Notes under the pieces: generated by a model
The model's database searches: none
The model's input: the letters and a program-made list of their open reading frames with translations, nothing else
What the model was told of the DNA's origin: nothing
Assembly: GCF_000715075.1 (NCBI RefSeq)
Contig: NC_134085.1
Span: 131,358,716 to 131,422,715, forward strand
Direction of reading: 5' to 3'
DNA from: Nicotiana tabacum
Lineage: Eukaryota > Streptophyta > Magnoliopsida > Solanales > Solanaceae
DNA: 64,000 bases
Shown here: piece by piece, positions 47,091 to 59,160 of the stretch
How positions within the stretch are numbered: the stretch's first letter is position 1
How the letters are laid out: each line of letters starts with the position of its first letter
Program-made: the position numbers and the translations under genes

Positions 47091-48720
47091 ACACAAATCA
47101 CCTCCCCCCACCCATCTTGTGGGGTACTGAAGTATAAAACATCAGATACTCTTAAGACGTTTGATATTGTCCGCTTTGGTCCTAGCTCGCATAGTTTTCT
47201 CCAAAAGGCCTCGCACCGTTAAGAGTATCCAACTCCTTATAAGTAGAATCTTTTTCCTTTCTATTTTCTATGTGGGACTTTATTCACACACACCCAACAT
47301 ATAGTACATGATTTACTCTTATATAACATATATCCAGATTTGGACAGTAATTGTTCAGCTTCATTAACTTGAAGTCTTAAGAAGTAAATATTGGTTTTGC
47401 ATTGTGGGTTGCATGCAAATTTGCTAAGTTAATACGTACAATATGTGTTTCAAAGGTGCAAAAAGATTATAAACAAGCTGAACATTGATAGTTAAGATGT
47501 CGTCATCGAACAGTTTGGGTTAGCGTGAAATGCAAATGGGAATAAATGGCGACACTTTGAATAACACGAGAGAACTCAACAATCGATCGACACCGAACTT
47601 TTATTATGTCCAAAGACAGTTAAAGCAAGCAGTACTCGTGATTTCCTGGCGAGCATCCGAAAGATTTGGAATCTGAAAATATTACGAGCATAAGTGAGAC
47701 TGGTACTCGGAAAATCGAAAAGCCACAGGATCAGCAAAAATGAACCCTACATATAGAAAGGTAGATACGAAAAAAGAAAAAAAAACAAGAGAAAAATGAG
47801 GAATATGACGAAGGATATGCTGTTTGAGGGTCCTTATTGCCCTTGTTACAACTCTCAAGATAGTCAACTGACACATTTCATAGGCATAACATCGTGCAGC
47901 ATCTTCAGCTTTCAGCAACCTTTTTCATGGACAAGGCGATTGAGGGAATCTGATGAAACTATTATACAAAGAAGGAATGCGGATATGCCTATTCTTCGGT
48001 GGTTTATTCTTATATCTTTTAAACTGAGAAGGAACGGTCTATAAAAGCATGGAAGGTCTCTGTTGTGATGAAGCAGAAGCAGAAAAGAGTTGGTGATTGA
48101 TAATAAGGGAAATACTGACACGCCACTGCCGTGTTACTGTCTCTGCTCAATCCTAACACGCACTTAATACTGTTATGCAGATGGTATTACTTATTATACT
48201 TGTCCTGGAATTCTACTGTAATTGGTTTTCTCCTTTCTCATTTGTGGCAAGAATTGATTTAGGAACCAGTTAATAACCACATCGCCTCAGTTTTAATCTT
48301 AATTAACGTTATGTTGACTCCATGTTCAGGAGTAATTGTCAAGGTCAACAATATTCCAAACCTCCAAAGGTGACAAGATCAGTCATTGGCGCTAACATAT
48401 GAAAGAAGACTAGCAATTTGGAAAAAAAAAAAAAAAATCAAGGACAAGGACTCTGCTCTTATAAGCTTCAACTATCAAGAAGTACAACAACGATGGGTTG
48501 GCTGCTGAAACTATGGATATTAATATATTATTAGCATTAGTCCAGAGGCGGGTCAGTGTGTGAAACCGGATTCATGTGAACCGCTTTCGATACGGTTCAT
48601 AAATTTATGGGTAAAAATACACTAAAATTGTATTATTAATAAGTAGATGAATTAGTCATGATTAATTTCCTTCAACTCCTTGTATTAAACACGAGCCTAA
48701 ATATTCACATTATATTTTTT
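47091..48720. other. Unassigned intergenic sequence with a short dispersed-repeat-like segment
   Basis: 47145-47290 contains inverted GATACTCTTAA / TTAAGAGTATC and the phrases GATATTGTCCGCTTTGGTCC and AAAAGGCCTCGCACC, which look like a short dispersed repeat common near plant genes; I cannot name the family. A small minus-strand frame (47682-47918) has no motif I recognise. The rest shows nothing definite. Confidence 0.35.
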
Positions 48721-48960
48721 TAACCTCTCCCCAATTTGTGTGATGTGTTTTTCTTTTTATTCTATCCCAAAAAATGATATTTTTTATGTTTGAAAATAAT
48801 TTAATTTTAAACTTTCATTTTATGTTTAATAAGATAGTTTATAGCCATAATACAAATATTTATGGCTTGTTTTTTTATTACAAATTTTGAAAGTCTTTCT
48901 TCTTATCTTAAAACTCTGTATCCAATCAAAGTGTATCACATAAATAGAATGAAGAGAGTA
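48721..48960 (-). mobile_element. Stowaway/Mariner-like MITE, about 240 bp
   Basis: Imperfect terminal inverted repeats: ACCTCTCCCCAATTTGTGTG at the left and, inverted, a right end ATCACATAAATAGAATGAAG. TA dinucleotides lie at both edges. The interior phrases (GCCATAAATATTTGT and TATCATTTTTTGGGAT on the minus strand) match the solanaceous elements with CTCCCTCCGT-type ends. Confidence 0.72.
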
Positions 48961-49467
48961 ATGAAGTTGATCAAATTTTTGTTGAATCTAAAAAATAATG
49001 AGAGTTTGATATCACGTCCCGCTATTTAAAAAAAGAAGAACAATTCTATAAAGAATTGGAAGAAGAAAATCCAGGTCTGCTTGTTTGGATTACGTCAACT
49101 AATTCAGTTATGTTGTTTATTGCCTAATTAATCCATCAATGATCAATCATAATCTTCCTTAGGTGTCATACCAAAAAACCACTTTTTGAAACAATTTATT
49201 CATTAAAAGTTAAAGGAAAATACAAACCATTCAATAATCACTTAATTAGATAATGACATTAGTTGTAGATAATCACGTATACGTCCTAAAGTAAAAGCAA
49301 TGTGCTTTCAGCTCTTTTGTGGTAGGTGAATGACGAGAATGTCTGACTTTAGACTTTTTCTCTTCCGCCAAAAAGTAAAAAGGGGACATAGAAAAAGCAA
49401 AAGACAGCTATCGAGCCATGTACGAGCATCTACTGCAAATAGAAGTACATCATACATTGAAATACAA

Positions 49468-49545
49468 TACTCCATCGCTTCATTTTATATGATCCGATTT
49501 GATTGGGTATAAAATTTAAAGGTTTAAGAAAAAAATAAAAGCTAT
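49468..49545 (+). mobile_element. Fragment of the same MITE family
   Basis: TACTCCATCGCTTCATTTTA followed by ATGATCCGATTTGATTGGGT and AAATTTAAAGG is one MITE end without its partner, so it is truncated. Confidence 0.55.
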
Positions 49546-49563
49546 TAACACTTCTGTTTTAAA

Positions 49564-49629
49564 GAACAACAATAATAACATAGTCAATATGTTCCCACAC
49601 GTTCGATCTGGGGAGAGTGGGGTATGCAC
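49564..49629 (-). mobile_element. 3' part of an Au/TS-type SINE, cut by the Tekay-B insertion
   Basis: AACAACAATAATAACA (inverted TTG-rich tail) and CTGGGGAGAGTGGGGTATGC (inverted body) belong to the same SINE family as 10370 and 12421. The sequence stops exactly where the Tekay-B LTR begins at 49630. Confidence 0.65.
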
Positions 49630-49885
49630 TGTCACGACCCGAAATTTCCACCTTCAAAACCGTGATGACGCCTAATATTTCACTTGCTAGGTAAGCCAAC
49701 GTTAGAGAATTCATAAAATCAACTTCAGCCAATTTTTTTTAATAATAGAATTTATTAAGTCAAACAAAAGCTTAATAGAGTTTGCGGAATATTATAAAAC
49801 ACAAAGTAACTGAAACATTTAGGATCTGAAGTCACAACTCACGATCTACTACGAGTTACTACAAACAGAGTCTGAAAGATAATAC

Positions 49886-50604
49886 TGTTTACCGTGAAAA
49901 TGGTAACAACAATTAAATTTGTAAATGGGATTCTAAATATACGTGATCTATTCTCGAGCTAGTTGTTTAGAGCAGTTGATGCTAAGAATGTGGAATTTAA
50001 AGATAAAATGCAAGCTAAAACGAGGCAGTAGTCAAAACGAGGGGCCTGTTGCCCGGATGTAGGACTGGTCGATGGAGACCTCGGGGTCGATGTCTAGGTC
50101 ATGCTAATATTAGGTTATGATCAAGAAAAGCTCTATATAGCCAATACCAAGCGATAAATAAAGAACAAGTAAGAAGGAAATAAATGCTAAATGGCCTCGA
50201 TCCAGTGATGGCAAGCGAGTTAGAGAGGAGAAAGAGAGAGCGAAGATATTATTGAACTTGTGTATAATAGTTGGAGAAACATCGGTCCTTTACAAGGTAG
50301 CGTGAATCCCCTTTATATAGGAAGGGAACTCGGCTGCAAGTACATGGGCATTAATTACAAAGTATGGCGATGAGATGGCTTGACGCGACGCCTCAGCATA
50401 GGCTCTGGGTAGGCTGGCCCTATCAGACTTAGCCGTGTGCCTTGGGAGCTTCCCCCTCTGTCCTAGCTTCAATCTCTATCTTCTCTGAGTCGGGCCTCGA
50501 CGGGCCCCGAGGTTGGGAAATCTGTCGTGGCTTCCAGTCCTCGAGACGTTCTTCCAAAATGACTTGACAGCGAGAAATCAAGTCCTCTGATTTTGCCATA
50601 TACA
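49886..50604 (-). repeat. 3' LTR of the nested Tat-type element
   Basis: 719 bp, aligning with 59161-59916. It lacks about 30 bases present in the other copy (around 59375-59410). On the minus strand it is preceded by CACGGAGACTATT, a weak polypurine tract. Confidence 0.88.
50312..50319 (-). promoter_or_regulatory. TATA box of the Tat-type LTR
   Basis: TATATAAA on the minus strand; the same site occurs at 59618-59625 in the 5' LTR, where it would drive the element. Confidence 0.6.
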
Positions 50605-52467
50605 AATAGTCTCCGTGTTTCCCAGAACGAAGTGATGGAAAATGATTCTGACACTTGACTCCTCGAGCTTCTTACGACGACGTCATACCGATGATGCGAC
50701 TCCCGGTGGGAGATTTGTGGTAACCGGGCATCCATGAGCTTGTGTATTTCGACTTCATTCAATGCACTCCCGATTCCCGCTCTCTAAGGTGAAGGTACCG
50801 CCGTCGGTTTGGTTTTCCAAGGATGCATTAACTGCACACGTCGGCCAATCTTCCAGAGCCTCGATGACTGTGTCGTAACCCTCTATAAATGGGGGTGTTT
50901 TGGTGTTGTTTTTCCTATCCCAGTGCCTTCGTTGGCTTGATTGCCCATTCCTTCTTATCATCTTCTTCTATCCTTGAACATTATGCTTGGGGCTCATGGC
51001 CTCAAGGCCGTTTGGTGAAGCTCTCTTAGATCATGTTGTGGCACTTTGCCGGGGCTTTCCTTTGTCGAGCATAATCATGGCGACCTGTTGCTGAAGTGGT
51101 CGTTGTTATGCTTATTTTTGTTGCTGCTGTTGGCCCGAGATGACGATGGATGGGGAGTCGGTTTCCCCCTTATATAGATAGTTGCTCGGACTATGCACCA
51201 CTGCTCACTCTCCTACCAGGGCCTTGTGTGGCACTTCATCCCTTGGGTTTTTTCTTTCCCAAGGGATAAAGTGGCACTACCGACCGTTGAGGCTGGACCC
51301 TCCGAATCTTCAACCTTTGGCTTCGGTGAGCCATGTCTCTTTTCTCTGCCTCCTCTGCATCCTCTCCTTTTCCTCTTCTTCATCTTCTCCGACGGGAATC
51401 CTTTGGGGGATTGAACGGGGAACCTAGAGGAGGTGGCACTCCAGGATGCTGATACCGGAGATGGATTTTCGAGGGTGGATCGGGCCCTCGGGTTTTATCG
51501 CATGTACATCCTTCCGTTCCTCCGTCTTAGGGGTAGAGAACCTCTGTAGGCTTTTGTAATTGTATGTAAGGACCCCTCGTAGGATATTGTACATGATTTT
51601 TATGAATATGAATATACTCCATTGACTTCTGCTTTCGATCCTTGCCTTATTTTTGTATGTTCTCGTTCCCTCCAAGGCCTTTTGAATGTCTTCCTTTATT
51701 GTTGATTGCTGATATCTGAGTTGGGTGCGAGCATTCTTTTTGATCCTCTACTGATTAACATGGCTCTTTTCCGAGCCCATCGTCGTACCTCGGACCAATC
51801 TTGAATTGATCTGATAGGCTCAGGCTGTCAGGTTCTCCGAGTTGCATAGAGATAATACATCGAGTTTTGGGGCTTCCGAGAATGTTATCCTGAATGAAGG
51901 TCAGCTTTGGGTACCTAGGGGTCCCTTTTGATCTTGATGCAGGTAGCTTTTTAAAACGTATAGGATAGACTTCTGCTGAGGAGTTGCCTGTACTCAGGCG
52001 CTGCCTCGGGCCTTCGTGGAGCCTTCGTGATCGGAGCTTCGCGTGCTTATTTCTCTTTTTAGAAAAGGAAAACATGAGACTGAATACCGCCTTGAGTCGA
52101 GTGATGGCATTGAATGCTCCCCGAAGTCCAACTTCTTTTCGGCGGGGATCCTCGAGGTAGAGTGCTGCCTCGAAACAGGAGATAATACAGCCGACTCCTT
52201 GAGTCCTGGCTTCCCGTCGAAGGATGCTTCAGGGCTCCGGTATCACCCCATCGATTTGTATCGATGCTGTTGGCTTCCCGAGGCTCACTCCGGGTAGACG
52301 AGTCGTCGTGGCTTCTCGCATATATGTGGGGCGGCTTTGGCTTCTTTGGAAGACCTCACTATTTTAGATAGCTGCCCTTCCGCTTTGGCATAGGGTTCTT
52401 CGTTTCTTTAGGCGCAGAAAAGCGTTGGCGCACGTCCTTGCTCTAATCTATTAGTTTTACCATAGTC
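50605..52467 (+). promoter_or_regulatory. Upstream region of the antisense gene
   Basis: No gene recognised. A good + strand TATA box (CTCTATAAATGGGGG, TATAAAT at 50884-50890) followed by a CTTCTTCTATCC leader suggests a promoter for the antisense gene. A weaker TATATAG lies near 51173. Promoter assignment is inference. Confidence 0.4.
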
Positions 52468-54459
52468 ATGGCAACCACTTCGGGGCCGGCCCGACAGGGA
52501 GGGGAGAATTCCACTCCCAGCGTTCAGGATCCGCGGGAGTTCACTCTAAAGACTGTGTCTTTGATAAGAGAGGAACATATGGAGATGGTGAGGAGATACT
52601 ATGGATGGAGCGAGGGGATCGCGCTGCAGGTGCTTTCCCTGGATGAGAGTATTACGGACCCCACTGATGGATTCTTGAGTGTGTACCTATATCCTTTCGC
52701 ATTTGGCCCACTTGACAGGGTCGTGCTTGATTTTTGCTTGAAGTATCGGGTTACTTTAGCGTAGATACATCCGTCGTTTTGGTGAGTGGTGCTGATGATG
52801 AGGTTCTTTGAGGAGAAGTTTGGGCTCGAATTCACGCTTAACCACCTTATCAGGCTATACCGGCCCTTTCATCACCAAGGCCTACTAACCTTGAGGTGTC
52901 GTTCGTCCACGCCCTTTGTTGCCGATGAAGAAGACGGGGATCAAGAGTTGGCCAGTTGGTTTATCCAGGTCCGGACAACCGACATTATCCTTGTGGAGCT
53001 TTTGCCATTTCCTGAGGGATGGAATTATGCACGTGAGCGGTGCGTCTGGTGCTTTTTCAGATTTTGCCTATAGCGAAAATCAGTTAAGTAATCGTGTTTT
53101 CTCCCTTTTTGCAGCAACTTCATGGATGCTGAGCGAAGTTCTCAACTTGCCCGACTGGGTCCGGAGGCTGGTGACCCATTCAACCTACGATGATCGTCGG
53201 TGGCGAGCTGTATTCCGTATCAGATGGGGAGCAAAATACCAAGATATGCGCGCATGCTACCTTTGCCTTGACCTTCGTATATTTGAGGTAACATTTCTCC
53301 CCTTTCTTTTGTACTGGCTTTGCCATTTGTAGGTATCGGGCGGTTCTTCGGGATGAGGCAATGCTCTTCCGAAGGAAAAAAGGAGGCACTGGCCTCCAAG
53401 CCGAGGGACGACAGCGATAAATGGGATTTGCACCCGTAGTGTGATGGAGCTTTTAGTGGCGCTGAACGGTCCCATGTCTTCGAGGAGAGGGCATCGTCCG
53501 AGCCTTCTATTCCCGGAGTATTTGTTACCAGGGCGGCGGTTCCTCCGAGTGAATTTGCGTTGCCTGAGGTTGGTTTTCCTGGGGCCGAAGAGGCATGATC
53601 AATAGGAGTGTGCTCTGACTTCGAGGAAGTCCATCGGCTTCACTTCGTGGTGAGCTTAGGCACAGTTTTCCAGTATTCCGCGTCCTCCTTTCTTTATTGC
53701 ATTTTCCTTGTGTAGGCCTGTGATAGGCTTATGTATGAGCTGCTTCGGAAAATTCTGGACAAGGACGAGTACCTTAGGCTCCTTAGCAAGGACAAGGAGG
53801 TTGAGTTATTGTATTGGCGATATGAGGCGTACCGGAGCTCGAATTATAAGAGCTATTTGATGGAGCAGGTAACCTTTTGTAGCATGTGCTTCGCTCCTTT
53901 TAGACCTTAAGGTTAAGTCCTTTTGATATATTAGATGTAGAAAAGGATGGAGGCCTTGGAGTACCTCAAGGGCGACATCGACCGCGTCAGAACTGCTTGT
54001 GGTGAGCTAGGGGCTCAAGCTCAAGCTCAAGCTCAAGATTTAGATGAGACAGGCACCTTGTCCAAGGTCCCTACCTTCGAAGCCCAACTCCGCTTGGCTC
54101 GTGACAATGCCAAAGTTCAAGCGAATATTATCGGGAAACTTGAATCTGATCTCTCGAAGATCAGGGCTGAGATAATTGATGCCCGGGCTGAAGCGACGCT
54201 AAGCCGAACCAAGGCTGATCAGGAGATGGCGATTCATATGAAGGACGCTACTGATGCCCAAGCCGGGCTAAAGCGATCCCTCGACTAGGAGAAGAGGATC
54301 GAGGAATACGTTCGTTGCAGATCCCGAAGAGAGGTACTCGAGGAGATCAGTGCAAGGGGCTTCATTCTCTCAGAGGAATTGGCTCGAGCAAGGGTGGACG
54401 AGCGTGACGCTCGGTCACTTATCGCTAACATTGCGGAGGGCAAATTTAGCAAGCTGTAG
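52468..54459 (+). pseudogene. Antisense, multi-exon 'putative gypsy type transposon' gene (Transposase_28-like)
   Basis: Starts at ATG 52468. Exon 1 (to about 53029) has FTLKTVSLIREEHMEMVRRY, SVYLYPFAFGPLDRVVLDF, IHPSFW and MMRFFEEKFGL, the family's N-terminal domain, with stops at 52762-52764 and at the TGA after IHPSFW. Intron-like gaps with GT..AG signals follow: 53030-53114 (TTTTTGCAG acceptor), one ending near 53716 (TTGTGTAG), and 53869-53940 (GTAACC donor, GATGTAG acceptor). The last exon (53941-54459) is a long coiled coil with an AQAQAQAQ run and RLARDNAKVQANIIGKLESD, interrupted by one TAG after KRSLD. Function is unknown. It runs opposite to the gag of the element that carries it. 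Confidence 0.72.
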
Positions 54460-56100
54460 CCCTTCAGAGTGGAGTGTAGATTTCGCCATTTATGTCTTTG
54501 TATTTGATACTTGTAGAGCATGTTTGTAGATGGAGAGCGTACCTTTTGCGCATATATAAAATGAGAGAAATCTTGAAGTTTTACCTCCTTTGTATCTCTT
54601 CCCGTATTGCTTTTGTCCAGTCAGGCTGGTTTTCATGTTTTGGCGGGATCCTCGTAGATCCGAAAATGATCAAGTAGGCCTAGAGGCTTTTAAGCGCGAT
54701 CCTAGATGCGAGCAGGCATTGGGGCCTCTATGTTTTGCCCAACTGTTTAGGCTCAGTCTCTGAGTCATGCCTTTATTTGAGCTTGCATGTCCTTCGGTCT
54801 TCTGTGCCCGTGCGGGCGGATGGTGATTGTTCTCATTTCTTGACTTGGGTATTTTGGGTCCAGTCTCCAAGTCGCGTTGCAATCCGAGCTTTAATTGACA
54901 CTTAAGTTCGTTCTTGCCTGCATGTGCGGACAATGGTGGCCTTTATTTCCCGCCCTCGGGCGTTTGTTGTTTTAACTATTTTGGGTCCAATTTCCGAGTC
55001 GCATTGCGATTCGAGATTTAGTTGACCCTTAAGTTCTTTCCTGTCTGCATGGGTGGTCGACGATGGCCTTTTATGTTTCGGGTCGAAGCGACCTGACATG
55101 CGAGTGGCTCGGAGGCTCACTCGTCTGGCGACAATGGCTTTTGTGCCGTGCCCTTAGGCATATTGCAGATTACTTATTTCGGGTCCAGTCTCCGAGTCGA
55201 GTTGCAACTCAAGCTTTAATTGACCCTTAAGTACTTTCGATTTTGAGACCGGCGATAGTGCCTCTTACGCTGTTTTGGTCATTGAGACCTCTTAATATGT
55301 GGCATGGGGGCTTGCATAGTTAACTATTTTGGATTCGGTCTCCAAATCGGGTTACAATTCGAGCTCATTTTAATCCTGAAGTTGTCAATTTTCAAGCTGG
55401 CGACAATGGCTCTTACGTTGTTTGGTCGTAGAGGCCTTTTAGTGTGCGGCCCGAAGATTCGTTTGGCTGACGACAATGGATCTTACGCTGTTTTGCCCGT
55501 GGGCTTTTTGTAGGCTTTGTTTTCCTCTCGTTAAAGTCTTTTGAAATAATTTTGCCTGACCCGTCGTTGGTTCCGGAGGAAGCTTGATTTCAAGTCGTTA
55601 TCGGTGATGTTCGAGCACCTCGAAAGGTTTATAGCTCGTAGGCTGAGTAGGTCGAAGCCTTGTGATTTGGAGCTGACATGGTCGAAGCTCCTTTTTTGCC
55701 TGTTGAGGGAAGCCTATTTTAATCGGTTCTTTCCGAAGTATATTCGAAGTAATGGCCTGCGATATTTTTTAGCGACGATCGGCCATCCCCGAGTTGCGTT
55801 AATTTGGTTGTACAACCATTTTGACCGTAGTCATATGTGTTTGTCCGGAGCCATTTTTGATCCCGAGTAATAGTTTAGGCATCTACACCGAGGATATGCC
55901 CATTCGGGATTCTTACAAATGCGATGTATAGCCTAAAATTCGAGATTTTCATGTCTGTTGAGGTCTTACAGATTGTCATACATGTTGAGGTATTACAGTT
56001 TGTCATGCCTTTTGAGGTCTTACAGTTTTTGTTGTAATGTAGAATAGATCTAGTTACGCCGATTCTTCCCGCTATGGGTCTTACAGTTTTGGGTTTTCTA
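54460..56100. repeat. Degenerate tandem repeats of the Tat-type element
   Basis: Four diverged copies of a unit containing GGGTCCAGTCTCCGAGTCG and GAGCTTTAATTGACCCTTAAG start at about 54851, 54978, 55176 and 55326, with a possible older copy near 54750. A shorter, roughly 30-base repeat (TTGAGGTCTTACAG) occurs three times at 55960-56045. No gene is visible. Confidence 0.7.
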
Positions 56101-57109
56101 GTGCATGGCAATTGGCGGCCATTTCCGAGTCATTGAGTTTGCCTGTGCTCTAAGGCCGTTGTTTGTGAGCTCGGAGCTACCTCGTTGGGGCTTCATGAGC
56201 CTGGAGTTCCGACCTCGGGGTCGTGCGAGTGCTAAGTTGTTGATGCTAAGTCTCCGAGTATCTCGGGACACGTTTGGTGCAGAGGTTTCTGCCGAGAGTG
56301 GACAACGATTTCCTTGTTTGGAGAATAAGATGCTGAAAAGATATCCTTTTATTGCTTGGCGTAAACACACATTGTTTCATTATCGTGAGCTCGGCTAGCG
56401 CGGACGTGGCTCCTCGGACTATTCGATCCGGTAAATAATTCACTATTGAAACTTAGTCTAACGTTTCCTAGTCCTTCCGAGGGGATGGTGCCCTTAATTG
56501 AAGATCATTGCTCGTCATTTGTCTGTAGGAGAAAGCCTGTGATCTTATCGTATCCTCCTCTGGGGGTACGTTGCTCCACTAATAATCTTGCTGGCGAGAC
56601 CCTCTTTAGGGTAGAAATCCGATCGAAGGAAGATAGCGCAATGGGCCCTACTAAGGCCTTGGGATTTTCGGGCGGAATTAGAACTTCCGAATGTCCCGGC
56701 TGGTTGTCTACATAAAGATTAGTGAAAAAATAACAAAGTAGTGAAGAGTTCTTCTTCATCACGGGATGTGTAGGCGACATTTCGAGATTTGGTACGTTCT
56801 TGCCCTCTCGAGGTGTGAGCCCTAATACAACCCTCCGTTGTGTTTCATCAGGCTTGACCGAAGATGTGATTGGTTTACCCTTTGATCCTTCCGAGGGTGG
56901 AGGCATTGATGCCGACCACGCACCATATGGTGGGGAATTTCCCCTCGTCGCATATTGCTCCCTGTTGACTTATTTTAATTTTCCCCTTAGTGTGGGATTT
57001 CATTCTTTTGGCGAAATGGGGCCGACACTATCTCCAGACGGTGTGCCCGTGGCCATCTAAATAAGACGTCCTTACCTTGCACCTTCTTTGACGGTACAGA
57101 TCTCGGCGT
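56101..57109. other. Unassigned interior of the Tat-type element
   Basis: A minus-strand frame at 56505-56906 is the longest, but no domain is recognisable. By position it should derive from pol. I see no RT or integrase motif on either strand, so pol is largely lost. Confidence 0.35.
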
Positions 57110-57370
57110 CCCAGCTCGAGCTTAGAGGAATTGTGTCGAGAAAACGGTCTTCTTGCTTATTGTGGTGATCATCGTTTGGAATCCGTTAAAGATTTGGGGT
57201 GCGGGAGCGATTTGGTTCGTTAGTCCGAACCGCCCCATTGACTTTGGTATGACATCGTTGGTATGCTTGATCGAACCACCTGTACTCATGAACACATGTT
57301 TTATTTGGAATAGATCAAATGAGGGAGAGGGTTACCAATGCGTCAGTATGAGGCCAAGGCGAAGTCTCAG
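57110..57370 (-). pseudogene. Protease remnant of the Tat-type element
   Basis: On the minus strand, PHTDALVTLSL is followed after a frame change by STGGSIKHTN, GRFGLTNQIAPAP and IFNGF. These recall the aspartic protease region of Tat elements, whose active site is DTGSS-like; here the Asp position reads S. The frame is broken before and after. Assignment is by motif similarity only. Confidence 0.5.
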
Positions 57371-57639
57371 TGTCCTTTTCTCTAGATGTAAGGGTGTCCT
57401 CCGGAATATTTCCTTGGACCTGTTTTTTCTTGGCGGTGAACATTTTTACTTTCCATTTTACGAGTCCTTGGAGGGTGTCGCCACTCCTTCACTGTCGTGG
57501 TAATACATCGCGACTTGTTTGCTTCATTCTTCCCGATTGCCTTCCTCCCTTGGGCTGGATTCGAGCCTGGTCGCTCGGCAGTACTCGGTGGCAATTTTAA
57601 TGAGTAGCACGGCCGTTGTTCTCCTAAGCTGATGGTCAT

Positions 57640-59041
57640 TTTTGACCCCGTGGCCGCGCGCGCCCTATGGTTCCCACGCCAGGTTGTGGTTCCTTTGAAG
57701 GAGTCTTGGTCGAGTAGGCCTGAGTCATTTGGCATCCCCGGTTTTGCTTATGGTGGTCATGATGTTTGGTATGGTAATGTTGAAATCGTACTTCGCTGGG
57801 CGGGGTGCCCCTGCCGGCCATGCCTCGTCAAACCTGGCTCTACTGAAGGTTCCCCGAGGATATTGCCCTCGAGCCATTACCCGATCATTGCGAGGTAGGT
57901 TGCATCTTATAGCGTTCCTCCTATCTGCAGAACATGGATGGTACCTCCATCTGTTTGGCATTAGCTTCCTTGCCGAGAGCCTGCTTGGGTATACCGAGCC
58001 CGAGGAGGCTCCCGGATGGTCATCCACGGCCCTGCTTTGTGGCTGGTGCATGGTACGGGTATCCAACTAGATCTCGGCTAGGTATCTGATCAAGCTTTGT
58101 TTGAAATGTCCTGGAGTCGTCGGGAATGGTTTGTTTAAGCTTCGGGAGGCCTGTGTTGCCCAGTCATCCAAAACCGGGAGCAATCTCATTCGTTCTATCA
58201 GGGAATGAGGCGCGACTTCCTGTGGCGTTTCATTTTTTCTTTGTTTGGCCACAGATGTGTTGGGCTCTCATATTGCTGCTTCGATGACATCGGCGTGTGC
58301 CTCTACGGAGGAATCTGTTGGAACGGTAAACAGGTTTGTAAGGTCAGGCGCTAGGATGCGGCACCACATCATGGTTCCTTTTAAAAGTGTTTCCCCGAAC
58401 TTCTTCAACGAGATGGAGTCGAACTCATCATCTTGAAGGTCGCTGCCTTTTCTTACACACGTGTAAGCGGTGATGCACTCATCGGTATCCAAGGCCATGT
58501 CACACTTAGGGAGTTCCGACATTCCGAATTTCTGTGAAACGAGTTCCGGGACCGCTTGCTCGGGGGACAACTGTTGCGTGAACCTCTACTAACCTGACTT
58601 GATCCTCTTGGAGAGATCTCCAAGCATCTTCGCTATGGTAGGGTCTATTATTAGTTCGTTGTTGCTTGATCTTTCGGGTACTCGTTCGGCACGAGGAGCT
58701 GTTTCTGGTGCTATTGTGCTGGGAGGCTTCGGATGGCTCTGCAACTGAGCGGTAGCCAACTGCTGTGCCTGCAACATTTCAAAAATATTGTGAAGACTAA
58801 CTTCTTGTGTTTCTCGAGCTGGGGTTTGTTGGGCTTCCTGTTGGTCGATGTGTTGTATGCTCCCATCGATGTGCGAGGCTTCGTCGACCTGATGCGCGTC
58901 TTGCGAACCCGCGTCTACTGGAATTGGCCCAGATGCATTATCGGGGTTCTACGGCATCGCGCCAACCACTGGAACAACTACACCGTTTTTGCCGTGATTT
59001 TCGGGATAGTCATTCTCGACCCTGTTTACCGAGCCAGACAT
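57640..59041 (-). pseudogene. Gag of the Tat-type element, broken
   Basis: From the minus-strand ATG at 59041 (MSGSVNRVENDYPENHGKNG) the frame meets an early stop after VVGAMP, then continues through QEAQQTPARETQEVSLHNIF and MLQAQQLATAQLQ. Pieces at 58570-58268, 58252-58067 and 58066-57725 carry a capsid-like region (PKCDMALDTDECITAYTC, LIERMRLLPVLDDWATQA) and a C-terminal RPAKYDFNITIPNIMTTISK, which resembles the sequence before the zinc knuckle in Tat gag proteins. The zinc knuckle is not visible. Multiple stops and frameshifts make it non-functional. Its position next to the right LTR fixes the element as minus-oriented. Confidence 0.75.
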
Positions 59042-59160
59042 TTTGACCTGAAATCAAAGAATCTTGGATAAGAAAAAGTGTGAACGATAACGTGCGTTTG
59101 TGCAATGGAACCAGCAAGAAAATAATCACTATTATTTTTAGCCCACTATGATTTCCAAAC

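Noticed and set aside
47682..47918. 78-codon minus-strand frame as a host gene exon
   Set aside because: No recognisable domain or clear splice context; kept as unassigned.
48541..48660. Possible dispersed repeat starting AGAGGCGGGTCAGTG
   Set aside because: It resembles a solanaceous repeat phrase, but I could not define ends or a duplication, so no feature was called.
56505..56906. 133-codon minus-strand frame as a pol domain
   Set aside because: Position fits pol, but I could not match any RT, RNase H or integrase motif, so I did not name it.
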